Source: an uncultured Clostridia bacterium
GTDB taxonomy: Bacteria; Bacillota; Clostridia; TANB77; CAG-465
Length of the DNA: 64,000 nt
Direction: 5' to 3'
Assembly (NCBI GenBank): GCA_934169925.1
Contig: CAKPOO010000003.1
Span: 96,176-160,175 of the forward strand
The notes under the pieces are model-generated. The model was not told the origin of the DNA. It did no database searches and worked only from the letters and a program-made list of their open reading frames with translations. Below are positions 54,108 through 63,716 of the stretch, one piece after another. Within the stretch, counting starts at the first letter, position 1, and each line of letters starts with the position of its first letter. Both the position numbers and the translations under genes were made by a program.

Positions 54108-55670
54108 ATGATTAGGATAAATAATATAAAAATAAGAGAAAATTTAGAAGAGTCAGAATTAATAAAATATGTGCTTAAAAAAAATAAGTTAAGTTTAGAT
54201 GATATAAAAACGTATCATATTTTCAAAAAAAGTATTGATGCAAGAAATAAAAATGATGTATGCTTTGTGTATACAATTGACTTTGAACTAAAAAATTTAA
54301 AAAAAGAAAATAGATTTCAAAAAGTAGAATATGAAAAATTTCCAAAAATTAATACAAAAAATGCAAAAGAAAAAACACCTGTTATAATTGGTGCTGGGCC
54401 TGCAGGACTTTTTGCTGCCATCACTTTTATAGATAATGGAGTAAAACCAATATTAGTAGAACAAGGTAAAAAAGTTGAAGAAAGAATTATAGATGTAAAT
54501 AATTTTTTTAATAAAGGAATACTTAATACCTCATCAAATGTACAGTTTGGCGAAGGAGGAGCTGGCACTTTTTCAGATGGAAAATTAAATACTGGAAATG
54601 TAAATGTGTTTACAAGAAAAGTTTTAGAAATATTTGCAAGATTTGGTGCACCAAAAGAGATATTATATACAGCAAAACCACATATTGGAACTGATAATTT
54701 AGTAGTAATCTTAAAAAATATTAGAGAGTATATTTTAAGTAATGGTGGTAAAATTTATTTTGAAGAAAAAGTTGTTGATTTTAATATTAAAGATGGTAAA
54801 ATATATTCTGTAATTACATCAAAAAATAACGAATTTTTAGCAGATTATGTAATACTTGCTGTAGGACATAGTGCAAAAGATACATTTAAAAAATTATTTG
54901 ATAAAAAAGTAGCATTAGAGCCTAAAAATTTTGCAGTTGGAGTTAGGATTGAACATTTACAATCAATGATAAATAAATCACAATATGGAGAAAATTGCAA
55001 ATTAAAATTACCTGCTGCTGATTATAAAACAGTAGAAAAGTTAGAAAACGGTAGAACTTGTTATAGTTTTTGCATGTGTCCAGGGGGAGAGGTAGTAGCA
55101 TCATCATCTGATGAAAATACAGTAGTTACAAATGGTATGAGTCGTTTTTTAAGAGATGGTGAAAATGCAAATAGTGCTTTACTTGTAAATGTTGATGTTA
55201 ATGATTTAGGTAGTAAAGATGCACTTGCTGGTATTTATTTTCAAGAAGATTTAGAAAAAAAAGCTTTTATACTTGGTGGACAAAATTATTTTGCACCTGC
55301 TCAAAGAGTTGAAGATTTTCTAAATAATAAAAAATCTATTAAAGCAGGGAATGTAAAACCTACATATAAACCTGGAGTAAAATTTGAAAATTTAAATACT
55401 ATTTTACCAGATTTTGTAGCAGAAAGTTTAAAACTTGGAATTAAAAAGATGGGCGAAAAAATAAAAGGCTTTGATGATAAAGATGCACTTTTAATAGGAG
55501 TTGAAACAAGAACATCATCACCTGTAAGGATTATAAGATGTAAAGATACTTTAATGTGTGAAAATGTTTATGGTCTATATCCATGTGGTGAAGGAGCAGG
55601 CTATGCTGGGGGGATTACAACAGCTGCAGTTGATGGTATAAAGTGTGCTATAAAAATATTAGAAATTTAA
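54108..55670 (+). CDS. FAD-dependent oxidoreductase, COG2509 type
   Basis: This 520-residue flavoprotein has a small N-terminal domain (1-85), then a dinucleotide-binding fold starting PVIIGAGPAGLFAA (about 90-103). VQFGEGGAGTFSDGKLNTG and a late YPCGEGAGYAGGITTAAVDG (about 495-515) close the FAD site. These are marks of the uncharacterised COG2509 FAD dehydrogenases found widely in Firmicutes. Substrate unknown. It lies 14 bases after dtd. Confidence 0.9.
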   Translation: MIRINNIKIRENLEESELIKYVLKKNKLSLDDIKTYHIFKKSIDARNKNDVCFVYTIDFELKNLKKENRFQKVEYEKFPKINTKNAKEKTPVIIGAGPAGLFAAITFIDNGVKPILVEQGKKVEERIIDVNNFFNKGILNTSSNVQFGEGGAGTFSDGKLNTGNVNVFTRKVLEIFARFGAPKEILYTAKPHIGTDNLVVILKNIREYILSNGGKIYFEEKVVDFNIKDGKIYSVITSKNNEFLADYVILAVGHSAKDTFKKLFDKKVALEPKNFAVGVRIEHLQSMINKSQYGENCKLKLPAADYKTVEKLENGRTCYSFCMCPGGEVVASSSDENTVVTNGMSRFLRDGENANSALLVNVDVNDLGSKDALAGIYFQEDLEKKAFILGGQNYFAPAQRVEDFLNNKKSIKAGNVKPTYKPGVKFENLNTILPDFVAESLKLGIKKMGEKIKGFDDKDALLIGVETRTSSPVRIIRCKDTLMCENVYGLYPCGEGAGYAGGITTAAVDGIKCAIKILEI

Positions 55671-55679
55671 GGTGATAAT

Positions 55680-56852
55680 TTGAAAAAAAATATAATGATA
55701 ATATCTAATAAATTAAGTAACGGTGGAGCAGAAAGAGTCGCTGCAAATCTTTCTTATGATTTATCCAAAAAGTATAATGTTTATTTAGTACTTGGAGATA
55801 CAAGAAATGCAGACTATGTTTCAAAGGTAAAAACTATTCAGATAAAAGAGCTAAGAAAAAAAGATTATAAAAAGTATATAGGTATTTTAAAGTTAAAATT
55901 CTTAAAAAGATTTTTAAAAATAGATGTAAGTATTAGTATAGGTAATAAACCAAATATGTATAATGTTTTATCTAAATGTAAAGAGAAAAATGTAATATCA
56001 ATAAGAAACTATATATCTATGATGCCAAAATCATATGAAAAAGAATACAAAGGACTTATATTAAAAAAAGCAGAATATATAACTGCAGTATCAAAGGCAG
56101 TTGCAAAAGATCAGGAAGATAATTTTAATGTTAAGAAAAATAGAATAAAAGTTATATACAATTATTGTGATAAAGAGTATATATCTAATTTATTAGATGA
56201 GAAAATAGAAGATGAAATATATAACAAAATATTTAAGGACAGTAAAGTATATATAAATATTGGAAGATTAAATAAACAAAAGATGCAATTTGAATTAATA
56301 AAAGCTTTTAGTAAAGTTTCAAGAAAATATAGTGATGCTAAACTTGTAATATTAGGTAGAGGTGAAGAAGAAAATACCTTAAAAGAGTTAATTTGTAAAC
56401 TAGGGCTTGAAAAAAATGTATTTTTACTAGGATTTGAAAAAAATCCATATAAATATTTAGCAAAATCATATTGCTTTTTAATGACTTCATATTTTGAAGG
56501 AATGCCAAATACAATGCTTGAGGCTATGTCTGTTGGACTTCCAGTAATTTCAACAGATTCTTTATCAGGTCCTAAAGAAATACTAGCACCTAGTTTAAAA
56601 ATTGATGAAGATGTAAAAGATTATATATATGCACCGTATGGAATTATTACTAAAAGATTTAGTAATTTTAATGAAAGTAAAGAGTTTGATGAAAATTTAA
56701 CAAATGAGGAAATATTGTTTGCAGATGCAATTGAAAAAATACATACTGATGAAAGTTTAAGAAATGAATATTCTTTAAAATCTTTAGAAAGAATAAAAGA
56801 TTTTTCAAAAGAAAATATATTAAAAGAGTGGGAAGATTTAATTGAAAAATAA
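55680..56852 (+). CDS. Glycosyltransferase family 4 (GT-B)
   Basis: This 390-residue protein has N-terminal NKLSNGGAERVAANLSYDLS and a C-terminal donor-binding half: NIGRLNKQKMQFELIKAFSK, LVILGRGEEENTLKEL, GFEKNPYKYLAKS and the EGMPNTMLEAMSVGLPVIST (E-x7-E) motif (about 274-295). The family transfers sugars from nucleotide donors, and here presumably builds a surface polysaccharide with the exporter downstream. The start is TTG at 55680, set by AAGGTGAT. It overlaps the next gene by 11 bases. Confidence 0.9.
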   Translation: MKKNIMIISNKLSNGGAERVAANLSYDLSKKYNVYLVLGDTRNADYVSKVKTIQIKELRKKDYKKYIGILKLKFLKRFLKIDVSISIGNKPNMYNVLSKCKEKNVISIRNYISMMPKSYEKEYKGLILKKAEYITAVSKAVAKDQEDNFNVKKNRIKVIYNYCDKEYISNLLDEKIEDEIYNKIFKDSKVYINIGRLNKQKMQFELIKAFSKVSRKYSDAKLVILGRGEEENTLKELICKLGLEKNVFLLGFEKNPYKYLAKSYCFLMTSYFEGMPNTMLEAMSVGLPVISTDSLSGPKEILAPSLKIDEDVKDYIYAPYGIITKRFSNFNESKEFDENLTNEEILFADAIEKIHTDESLRNEYSLKSLERIKDFSKENILKEWEDLIEK

Positions 56853-58677
56853 GATTTATTTTATTAAAAATGTAGATGATTATAGTTTAAAATGTGATAA
56901 TAGTGATGTAGTAAATATAACAGGAATTAGTGGCTCAGGAAAAACTACACTTTCAAAAGAGTATGAAAAACAAGGATATAAGGTTATATCTCTTGATAAA
57001 ATATTTTTCCTTGCAAAAAAGAATAGTAATGAAGATTATATTTTACAAGATATTGCATGGAAAGATATTGATATTTATGAAAAATATAAAAATGGAAATT
57101 TAACTAAAAAAAATAAAAATAATATACAAAAAAAGTATATGGAAAAAGTATATGAAAATATTGCTAAATTTTATATATCTAAAAATGAAAAAATTGTAAT
57201 TGAAGGAACAAGTATATATAAATATATATCACCATTTTTATTAAAAGGCACATTAATTGTTAAGAAAAATAGCATTTTGTGGTGTATACAAAAAAATATA
57301 GATAGAAGAAATAAAACAATAGATGAAGCTGTAAAAATGCATAAAAAAGGAGTAGTTATAAGTTTAATACTTAAAATATTAAAAAAAGCTAAGTCATTTC
57401 CAAAATTTATATCTAGATTATTTAATATAGTTTTTGTAAATAAAAGGAAAATAAATAAATTTTTAAATAAATGCTATAGAAAAGAAAATGAAAAAAATAT
57501 TTTATTTATTATATCTAAAATTTCAAATGGTGGAGCAGAAAGAGCTGCAGCTAATATATCTGATTCATTAATTGATAAAGGATATAACGTTAAATTTGTT
57601 ACTTTTTCTAGTAAAAAGCCAGATTACGATACAAAAGCTCAGATTATAAAAATAAAAAAATTAAAGACTAAAAATGTTGTAAAAAAAATAAAAGGATTAA
57701 AAGAGTTAAGAAAATTAAAGAAAGATTTAAAAATTGCAACAACAGTAAGTTTTTTATGGAAATCAAATTTGTATAATGTGTTATCTAAGTATAAAGATAA
57801 AACTATAATTTGTATAAGAAACTATATGTCACTTACTATTGAAAATGAAGAAAAATTTATAAATAAATATATATCTTCAAAACTTGCAGATAGAGTGCTG
57901 TGTGTATCTAAAGTTGTAGAGCAAGATCAAATTGAAAAATTTAATGTAAAAAAAGAGAAGTTAGATGTTATATATAACTTTATAGATTTTGAAAAAATAA
58001 ATGCATTAAAACAGGAAAGAATAGATGATGATGTTTATAATAAAATATTTAAAAATAGTAAAGTTATAATAAATATTGGAAGACTTGATGATCAAAAAGC
58101 TCAGTGGCATTTAATAAGAGTAGTTTGTGAAATTGTTAAAAAAAATAGAAATGTAAAGCTTATAATTTTTGGACGTGGTAAACTAGAAGAAACATTAAAA
58201 ACATTAATACAAAACCTTAATATGAAGGAAAATATTTTCTTAATGGGATTTGATAGTAATCCATATAAATATTTATATAATAGTGATGTTTTTGCTTTTA
58301 CCTCTTTTTATGAGGGGCTTCCAAATACAGTGCTTGAGGCAATGAGTTGTAATTTACCAGTTATTTCTACTGATAGTATTTCTGGTGCAAAAGAAATTTT
58401 AACTTTAGATAAAACAATAAAAAAAGAAAATTTACTAGATGATGTAGAAGAAATTCTGTATGGAGAATATGGAATTATTACACCTAGATTTGATTTTAAT
58501 AATGATTATTTAAATACTGATGCTCTTAATAAAAAAGAAGAAATGTTTAAAGAGGCATTAGAAAAATTGTTGTATGATAAAGATATTTTAAATAAATATA
58601 AAGAGGCATCAAAAGATAGAATAACATATTTTTCAAAAGAAAAAATAATAAATGAATGGATAAAGGAGCTAAAATAG
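56842..58677 (+). CDS. P-loop kinase fused to a GT4 glycosyltransferase
   Basis: This 611-residue, two-domain protein has residues 1-215 as a small P-loop NTPase with GISGSGKT (28-35), a YKVISLDKIFF strand and a KIVIEGTSIY segment, like adenylate-kinase/shikimate-kinase folds. Residues 220-611 form a GT4 enzyme: SKISNGGAERAAANISDSLI, NIGRLDDQKAQWHLIRV, and EGLPNTVLEAMSCNLPVIST. The GT4 half is a paralogue of the preceding gene (shared PKEIL/AKEIL, YGIIT and RF stretches). The start is TTG at 56842, inside the previous gene, with GTGGGAAG upstream. Confidence 0.85.
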   Translation: MKNKIYFIKNVDDYSLKCDNSDVVNITGISGSGKTTLSKEYEKQGYKVISLDKIFFLAKKNSNEDYILQDIAWKDIDIYEKYKNGNLTKKNKNNIQKKYMEKVYENIAKFYISKNEKIVIEGTSIYKYISPFLLKGTLIVKKNSILWCIQKNIDRRNKTIDEAVKMHKKGVVISLILKILKKAKSFPKFISRLFNIVFVNKRKINKFLNKCYRKENEKNILFIISKISNGGAERAAANISDSLIDKGYNVKFVTFSSKKPDYDTKAQIIKIKKLKTKNVVKKIKGLKELRKLKKDLKIATTVSFLWKSNLYNVLSKYKDKTIICIRNYMSLTIENEEKFINKYISSKLADRVLCVSKVVEQDQIEKFNVKKEKLDVIYNFIDFEKINALKQERIDDDVYNKIFKNSKVIINIGRLDDQKAQWHLIRVVCEIVKKNRNVKLIIFGRGKLEETLKTLIQNLNMKENIFLMGFDSNPYKYLYNSDVFAFTSFYEGLPNTVLEAMSCNLPVISTDSISGAKEILTLDKTIKKENLLDDVEEILYGEYGIITPRFDFNNDYLNTDALNKKEEMFKEALEKLLYDKDILNKYKEASKDRITYFSKEKIINEWIKELK

Positions 58678-58695
58678 TTAATTTAGCTCCTTTAT
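58660..58695. terminator. Palindromic bidirectional terminator encoding both C-termini
   Basis: ATAAAGGAGCTAAA (58660-58673) pairs with TTTAGCTCCTTTAT (58682-58695) around an 8-base loop. The stops of the two convergent genes abut at 58677/58678, so the stem arms code for the last residues of both proteins. Confidence 0.82.
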
Positions 58696-59436
58696 ATTAG
58701 TTATATTTTTGTTACATTTTTCATTATAAAATTTCAAAGCATCATCTAATGCACCATCAAATTCAACTTTTCCTTTTATTATAACAATACCTCTTTTACA
58801 AAATAAACGTGTAAGTTCTAGGTTATGAGTTACAAATACGAATGTTTTATCTTGATCTTTTTGAAGTTTTTTCATTATATTTATGCATTTTTGCTTAAAT
58901 TCAGCATCTCCAACAGATAAAGCTTCATCAATTAAGAAAATGTCTGAGTTTGAAAATATATTTATTGCAAATCCAAGTCTTGCTCTCATACCTGATGAGT
59001 ATGTTCTTAAAGGTTCATAAATATATTCACCAATATCTGTAAATTCTATAACTTTTTTTTCATAATCTTCGTAGTTTTCATATTTAATATTTCTTAAAAC
59101 ATAGTTTAATTTTATATTTTCTATACCAGTAAGTTGCATATCAAATCCTGCAGCAAGTTCAATTAAAGCCGCAATCTTTCCATTAACAAAAATGTCTCCA
59201 TAAGTAGGGTAGGCAACTTGTGAAATTATTTTTAATAGAGTTGATTTACCAGCTCCATTTTTTCCTATTAAAGCAACAGTTTCTCCTTTTTTTATATCAA
59301 GAGTAATATCATCTAACGCTTTTTTTGCATTTTTTATATCATCTTTAAAAACTTTTTTTAAACTATTTTTTGATCTTTTCTTTAATTTATATACCTTTGT
59401 AATGTTTTTCAAAGATATAATAATTTCTTTATCCAT
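58678..59436 (-). CDS. ABC polysaccharide exporter, ATPase subunit (TagH/Wzt type)
   Basis: This 252-residue ATPase has Walker A GKNGAGKSTLL (about 61), signature YSSGMRARLGFAINI and Walker B DIFLIDEALSVGDAEF. The ALSVGD and KKCxx stretches and INFELTRLF-type switch (VTHNLELTRLF) are those of teichoic-acid/O-antigen exporters. It lacks the C-terminal glycan-binding domain of Wzt. The ATG at 59436 has AAAGGAG six bases upstream; an earlier in-frame ATG overlaps the permease gene. It pairs with the permease 10 bases upstream. Confidence 0.93.
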   Translation of the reverse strand: MDKEIIISLKNITKVYKLKKRSKNSLKKVFKDDIKNAKKALDDITLDIKKGETVALIGKNGAGKSTLLKIISQVAYPTYGDIFVNGKIAALIELAAGFDMQLTGIENIKLNYVLRNIKYENYEDYEKKVIEFTDIGEYIYEPLRTYSSGMRARLGFAINIFSNSDIFLIDEALSVGDAEFKQKCINIMKKLQKDQDKTFVFVTHNLELTRLFCKRGIVIIKGKVEFDGALDDALKFYNEKCNKNITNIKELN

Positions 59437-59446
59437 AAAATCTCCT

Positions 59447-60244
59447 TTATAAAACATCTGGAATATGTTTTTTTGTCTTTTTATAAGTAAACATTGTAAT
59501 AATAGTCATGATAAATAAAAATATTAAAAAGTATATTAATTCATCAAGTTCACTAAATATTGACAATTTATTAATTAAACAATTTCTATATCCTTTTACA
59601 ATGTATGTTACAGGGTTTAATTTAAATATAAACCTAATAGTATGGTTTGTAATTTTTGATGTGTTCCAAAATATACCTGATAACCAAAATACAGCAACTA
59701 CACTTGAATGTAAAAAGTTTGAAAAATCTCTACTTATAGCACTAATGCAAGATGCAAAAATTGCAAACATTGTAAAAAATAAAAACATAAGCAGCATATA
59801 AAATAGTAAGTAAAGTGTGTATATTCCTGAAAAGTGATTAGAAAGTGCAAATATAATTATTGTAATTATAAGTAAAACACAGTGTACAAATAATTTTGAT
59901 AAGCTAACAAAAGTAGGAATTATAGATACTGGAAATTTAATTTTTGAACCTAAAAATGCATATTTTACTATTGCATCAGAACCTTTTGATAGCATATCTG
60001 AAATATAAAACCAGGGAATAAGACCTGCAAGTAACCATAAAAAGTATGGACAATCATCAACTGTTTTGTTAACTCTTATTCCTACTGCAAATGTAAACCA
60101 ATATACAAATATTTGAAAGACTGGTTTTAAAATTGCCCAAAACCAACTAAGTTTTGAACCACCATATGTCTTTTTTAAATCTATAAAACTTAAATAAAAT
60201 ATATTTTTTATATTATCTTTGTGTTCTTTAAAAATATCAAACAT
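59447..60244 (-). CDS. ABC polysaccharide exporter, permease subunit (TagG/Wzm type)
   Basis: This 265-residue ABC-2 type permease has six predicted membrane helices, the amphipathic N-terminal SFIDLKKTYGGSKLSWFWAI and the late NPVTYIVKGYRNCLI segment typical of TagG/RfbA-like exporters. It moves a lipid-linked polysaccharide or teichoic acid across the membrane. The ATG at 60244 is six bases after GGGGTG; an in-frame GTG at 60253 is part of that site. It is the first gene of a two-gene operon converging on the glycosyltransferases. Confidence 0.92.
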   Translation of the reverse strand: MFDIFKEHKDNIKNIFYLSFIDLKKTYGGSKLSWFWAILKPVFQIFVYWFTFAVGIRVNKTVDDCPYFLWLLAGLIPWFYISDMLSKGSDAIVKYAFLGSKIKFPVSIIPTFVSLSKLFVHCVLLIITIIIFALSNHFSGIYTLYLLFYMLLMFLFFTMFAIFASCISAISRDFSNFLHSSVVAVFWLSGIFWNTSKITNHTIRFIFKLNPVTYIVKGYRNCLINKLSIFSELDELIYFLIFLFIMTIITMFTYKKTKKHIPDVL

Positions 60245-60311
60245 GCAATACACCCCAAATTATTTGTTATTTTATCATAAATAAATATAATAGTAAATAA
60301 TCTAAATTATA

Positions 60312-60340
60312 TTGTAAACAAATTGTTTTTAATGTATAAT
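60312..60340 (+). promoter_or_regulatory. Promoter of the 83-residue membrane protein gene
   Basis: TTGTAA at 60312-60317 and TATAAT at 60335-60340 with a 17-base spacer. Confidence 0.72.
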
Positions 60341-60355
60341 TTAGGTGGTGAAATT

Positions 60356-60607
60356 ATGATAAAAGAAAAATTTTTTAACGGTGTAACAGTTGTTCTTGCC
60401 ATACTTTCTATTTTATGTGTTGTTATTTATAAAGCAAAAATTACAGCGTCAATATTTTTGGTACTTGCAATTTTAGTCTTTTTTATAAGCAAAAAAGTTA
60501 TTTCTGATAATAATAGCATAAAAAAAGAAGATATTGAAAAGTTAGAATATATGAAAAATGAAGTTAAAAAGATTAACAAAGTAAAATCTAGAAATAAAAA
60601 AAATTAG
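60356..60607 (+). CDS. Small membrane protein, hypothetical
   Basis: This 83-residue protein has two close membrane helices (about 8-25 and 29-45), then a basic cytoplasmic tail with a short helix (EDIEKLEYMKNEVKKI). The ATG at 60356 is 5 bases after TAGGTGGTG; upstream in-frame starts lie in the promoter. I do not recognise the family. It lies just before der, with a der promoter starting 4 bases after its stop. Confidence 0.65.
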   Translation: MIKEKFFNGVTVVLAILSILCVVIYKAKITASIFLVLAILVFFISKKVISDNNSIKKEDIEKLEYMKNEVKKINKVKSRNKKN

Positions 60608-60610
60608 TTT

Positions 60611-60639
60611 TTTGACTTTTATTAAAAAAAATGTTAAAA
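60611..60639 (+). promoter_or_regulatory. der promoter
   Basis: TTGACT at 60611-60616 and TAAAAT at 60634-60639 with a 17-base spacer. Confidence 0.68.
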
Positions 60640-60674
60640 TATATTGAACTTTTTAGAAAAAAGGAGTGATTTTT

Positions 60675-62006
60675 ATGCCAAAAAAAGTAGTTGCTATAGT
60701 TGGTAGACCTAATGTTGGAAAATCAACACTTTTTAATGTACTAGCTGGTGAGAAAATATCAATTATAAAAGATACACCAGGGGTTACAAGAGATAGAATA
60801 TATGCAGATTGTTCTTGGAGAGATACCACTTTTCAAATAATTGATACAGGAGGTATTGAACCAGAATCTGATGATATAATTGTAAAGCAAATGAGAAGAC
60901 AAGCACTTCTTGCTATGGATGTTGCAGATGTTATAGTGTTTATAACTGATGTAAAAGCAGGAGTTACTCAGTCTGATGAAGAAGTTGCACATATGTTAAG
61001 ACAGACAAAAAAGCCTGTTATTCTTGCTTGTAATAAATGTGACAAGATAGGAGGAATACCACCAGAAGTTTATGAATTTTATGCTTTAGGTGTAGGCGAA
61101 GTAGTTCCAATATCAGCAGGTAAAAGACTTGGAATTGGTGATTTACTTGATAAAATATATGATAGCTTTGATAATATTGATCCACAAATTGAAGATAATG
61201 AAACTATTAAAGTTGCAATAATAGGAAAGCCAAATGCTGGAAAATCTTCTTTAGTAAATAAAATACTTGGAGAAGAAAGAGTAATTGTATCAGATATTGC
61301 AGGTACTACAAGAGATGCAATAGATTCATTTTTGAAAAATAAATATGGTAAATATGTCTTTATTGATACAGCAGGTATTAGAAGAAAAAGCAAAGTATAT
61401 GATGAACTTGAAAAGTATTCAATTATTAAAGCAAAAGCTGCAATTGATAGAGCAAATGTATGCTTAATAATGATCGATGCAACAGAAGGCGTTACAGAAC
61501 AAGACGAAAAAATCGCAGGTCTTGCACATGAAGCTGGAAAAGGTGTAATTATTGTTATTAATAAATGGGATTTAGTTGAAAAACAAACAAATACAATGTC
61601 AGAATACAAAAAGAAAGTATATCAAAAATTAGCATATTTAGATTATGCACCAATAATTTTTATATCAGCTGTTACAGGAAAAAGAGTCGATAATATATTT
61701 GAAAAAATAAATCAAGTTGATAAACAAAATGCATTAAGAGTACCAACAGGTCTTTTAAATGATACTTTAGCACAAGCTGTTGCTATAACTCAACCACCAT
61801 CTGATAAAGGTAGAAGATTAAAAGTATTTTATATAACACAAGTAAGTATACGACCACCAACATTTGTTATATTTGTTAATTCAAAACAATTAATGCATTT
61901 TTCATATGTAAGATATATTGAAAATCATTTAAGAAAGCAATTTGGATTTGAAGGAACACCAATACATATGATTATTCGTGAAAAAGGAAAGAAGGAAATG
62001 GAATAA
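60675..62006 (+). CDS. der: GTPase Der (EngA), ribosome assembly
   Basis: This 443-residue protein has two tandem GTPase domains: G1 GRPNVGKST at 10-18 with DTGGIEPE, and a second GKPNAGKSS at 184-192 with DTAGIRRKSK. A C-terminal KH-like domain ends near FGFEGTPIHMIIREK. Der matures the 50S subunit. The ATG at 60675 follows AAAAGGAGTGAT; the in-frame GTG at 60666 is within that site. Its stop overlaps the plsY start by one base (TAATG). Confidence 0.97.
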   Translation: MPKKVVAIVGRPNVGKSTLFNVLAGEKISIIKDTPGVTRDRIYADCSWRDTTFQIIDTGGIEPESDDIIVKQMRRQALLAMDVADVIVFITDVKAGVTQSDEEVAHMLRQTKKPVILACNKCDKIGGIPPEVYEFYALGVGEVVPISAGKRLGIGDLLDKIYDSFDNIDPQIEDNETIKVAIIGKPNAGKSSLVNKILGEERVIVSDIAGTTRDAIDSFLKNKYGKYVFIDTAGIRRKSKVYDELEKYSIIKAKAAIDRANVCLIMIDATEGVTEQDEKIAGLAHEAGKGVIIVINKWDLVEKQTNTMSEYKKKVYQKLAYLDYAPIIFISAVTGKRVDNIFEKINQVDKQNALRVPTGLLNDTLAQAVAITQPPSDKGRRLKVFYITQVSIRPPTFVIFVNSKQLMHFSYVRYIENHLRKQFGFEGTPIHMIIREKGKKEME

Positions 62007-62605
62007 TGGGAATATATATCATATTTACTTTTTTACTTTCATATTTTGTATGTAGTTTAAATCCAGCAATAGAAATATGTAAGAAAAAAACAGGGCAAGA
62101 TATTAGAAATCTTGGAAGTGGAAATGCAGGACCTGCAAATTCTATGAGAGTTTTAGGTAGATTTTTAGGTTTTATTGTTATATTTCTTGATGTTTTAAAA
62201 GTAGTTTTAACATTTCTTGCAATTTTACTTATAAGTAAAATATTTAAATTTGAATTAAGTTCAGATATAAAATCTGCTTTTATACTTGGAACAGTTTTAG
62301 GTGACTGTTTTCCAGTGTATTATAAATTTAAAGGTGGAAAAGGAATTGTTGCTGGAATAACACTTATGTTTTTACTAGATTATAAAGTTGCAATTATTTG
62401 TCTAATTGCATCAATTATAATTTTACTAATAACAAAAACAGTTTCTATTTCAACTATTGTAGGTTTAATGCTATATTTTTTAATATCATTAGTTTTAAAA
62501 AAAGAATATATAGCTGCAATAGTTATAGTATTTTTAGTAATAATGTTTAAACATAGAAATAATATTCATAGAATTATTACAAGACAAGAAGAGGAAATAA
62601 AATAA
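62006..62605 (+). CDS. plsY: Acyl-phosphate glycerol-3-phosphate acyltransferase
   Basis: This 199-residue polytopic membrane enzyme makes lysophosphatidic acid. Motifs: NLGSGNAGPANSMRVLGR (usually GSGNIGATNVLR, so slightly changed), the LDVLK lysine, GDCFPVYYKFKGGKGIVAG and a late FKHRNNIHRI. Five helices are predicted. It is coupled to der by the TAATG overlap, and der-plsY is a common Firmicute order. Confidence 0.95.
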   Translation: MGIYIIFTFLLSYFVCSLNPAIEICKKKTGQDIRNLGSGNAGPANSMRVLGRFLGFIVIFLDVLKVVLTFLAILLISKIFKFELSSDIKSAFILGTVLGDCFPVYYKFKGGKGIVAGITLMFLLDYKVAIICLIASIIILLITKTVSISTIVGLMLYFLISLVLKKEYIAAIVIVFLVIMFKHRNNIHRIITRQEEEIK

Positions 62606-62651
62606 TATATAAATTATAATGTTTATTTATTAAAAGAAAAGGGGAAGAAAA

Positions 62652-63575
62652 ATGAGTAAAAAATTAATTTTTGGACATAAAAATCCTGATACAGATACAA
62701 TATGTTCATCACTAGTAATGGAAAATTTTGGTAAAGAAAACGGATGTGATGTTGAAGCAGTAAGACTTGGTAATATAAACAAAGAAACAAAATATGTACT
62801 TGATTATTTAAAAATTGATGCACCAAGATTTATAGAAAAGATAGAAGATGGGCAAGAAGTAATTTTAGTAGATCACAATGAATTTTCACAAAGTGTTGAT
62901 AATATTGAAAATGCTAAAATTCATAGAGTTATTGACCACCACAGAATAAAAAATTTTGAAACAGCTGAACCTTTATATTATACAGCTGAACCAGTTGGAT
63001 GTACTTGCACAATTTTATATGGAATATACACACAAGCTGGAATTAAAATAACTGAAAAAATAGCTACTTTAATGTTAAGTGCTATAATTTCAGATACTTT
63101 ATTATTCAAATCTCCAACTTGTACAAAAAAAGATGTTGAAGTTGCAAAAAAATTAGCTGAAATCGCAAACATTAATGTAGAAGAATATGGTATGAATTTA
63201 TTAAAAGCAGGCACTGATATGTCTGATTTAACAGCAAGTGAAATGATTAATTTAGATGCAAAAGAATTTGAATTTGGAGATGCTAAAGCAGTAGTTGCTC
63301 AAGTAAATACTGCAAGTATAGAAGAAACTTTAAAAAGAAAAGATGAAATAAAAAAAGCAATGCAAGATGTTATTAAGGAAAAATCTTTAAATTTATTTAT
63401 GCTTGCTATAACTGATATTGTAGATAGTAATTCACAAGTTATTGCACTTGGTGATAAAGCATCATTAGTTGAAAAAGCATATAACGTTAAATTAGAAGAT
63501 GATATGGCATTTTTAAAAGGTGTCGTTTCAAGAAAAAAACAAATGGTACCAAATTTAACAGAAGCTGCTAAATAA
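62652..63575 (+). CDS. ppaC: Manganese-dependent inorganic pyrophosphatase
   Basis: This 307-residue family II pyrophosphatase of the DHH superfamily has FGHKNPDTDTICSSLVMENF (5-24), VDHNEFSQS, and IDHHRI for metal binding, and a C-terminal DHHA2 domain ending SRKKQMVPNL. It hydrolyses pyrophosphate in the cytoplasm. Length is typical. RBS AAAAGGGGAAG. A strong terminator follows. Confidence 0.96.
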   Translation: MSKKLIFGHKNPDTDTICSSLVMENFGKENGCDVEAVRLGNINKETKYVLDYLKIDAPRFIEKIEDGQEVILVDHNEFSQSVDNIENAKIHRVIDHHRIKNFETAEPLYYTAEPVGCTCTILYGIYTQAGIKITEKIATLMLSAIISDTLLFKSPTCTKKDVEVAKKLAEIANINVEEYGMNLLKAGTDMSDLTASEMINLDAKEFEFGDAKAVVAQVNTASIEETLKRKDEIKKAMQDVIKEKSLNLFMLAITDIVDSNSQVIALGDKASLVEKAYNVKLEDDMAFLKGVVSRKKQMVPNLTEAAK

Positions 63576-63594
63576 AAATTAATAATGATTATAT

Positions 63595-63637
63595 AAATAA
63601 AAGGGTAAACTTATATATAGTTTATCCTTTATTTTTT
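63595..63637 (+). terminator. ppaC terminator
   Basis: AAATAAAAGGGTAAAC pairs with GTTTATCCTTTATTT (63595-63610 and 63620-63634), followed by T. Confidence 0.86.
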
Positions 63638-63716
63638 TACCTAAAAATATACCTAAAAAATATTATTACAAAAATATTACAAAAACGCTGAATAGCTAGA
63701 AAAATATTATGTAGTA

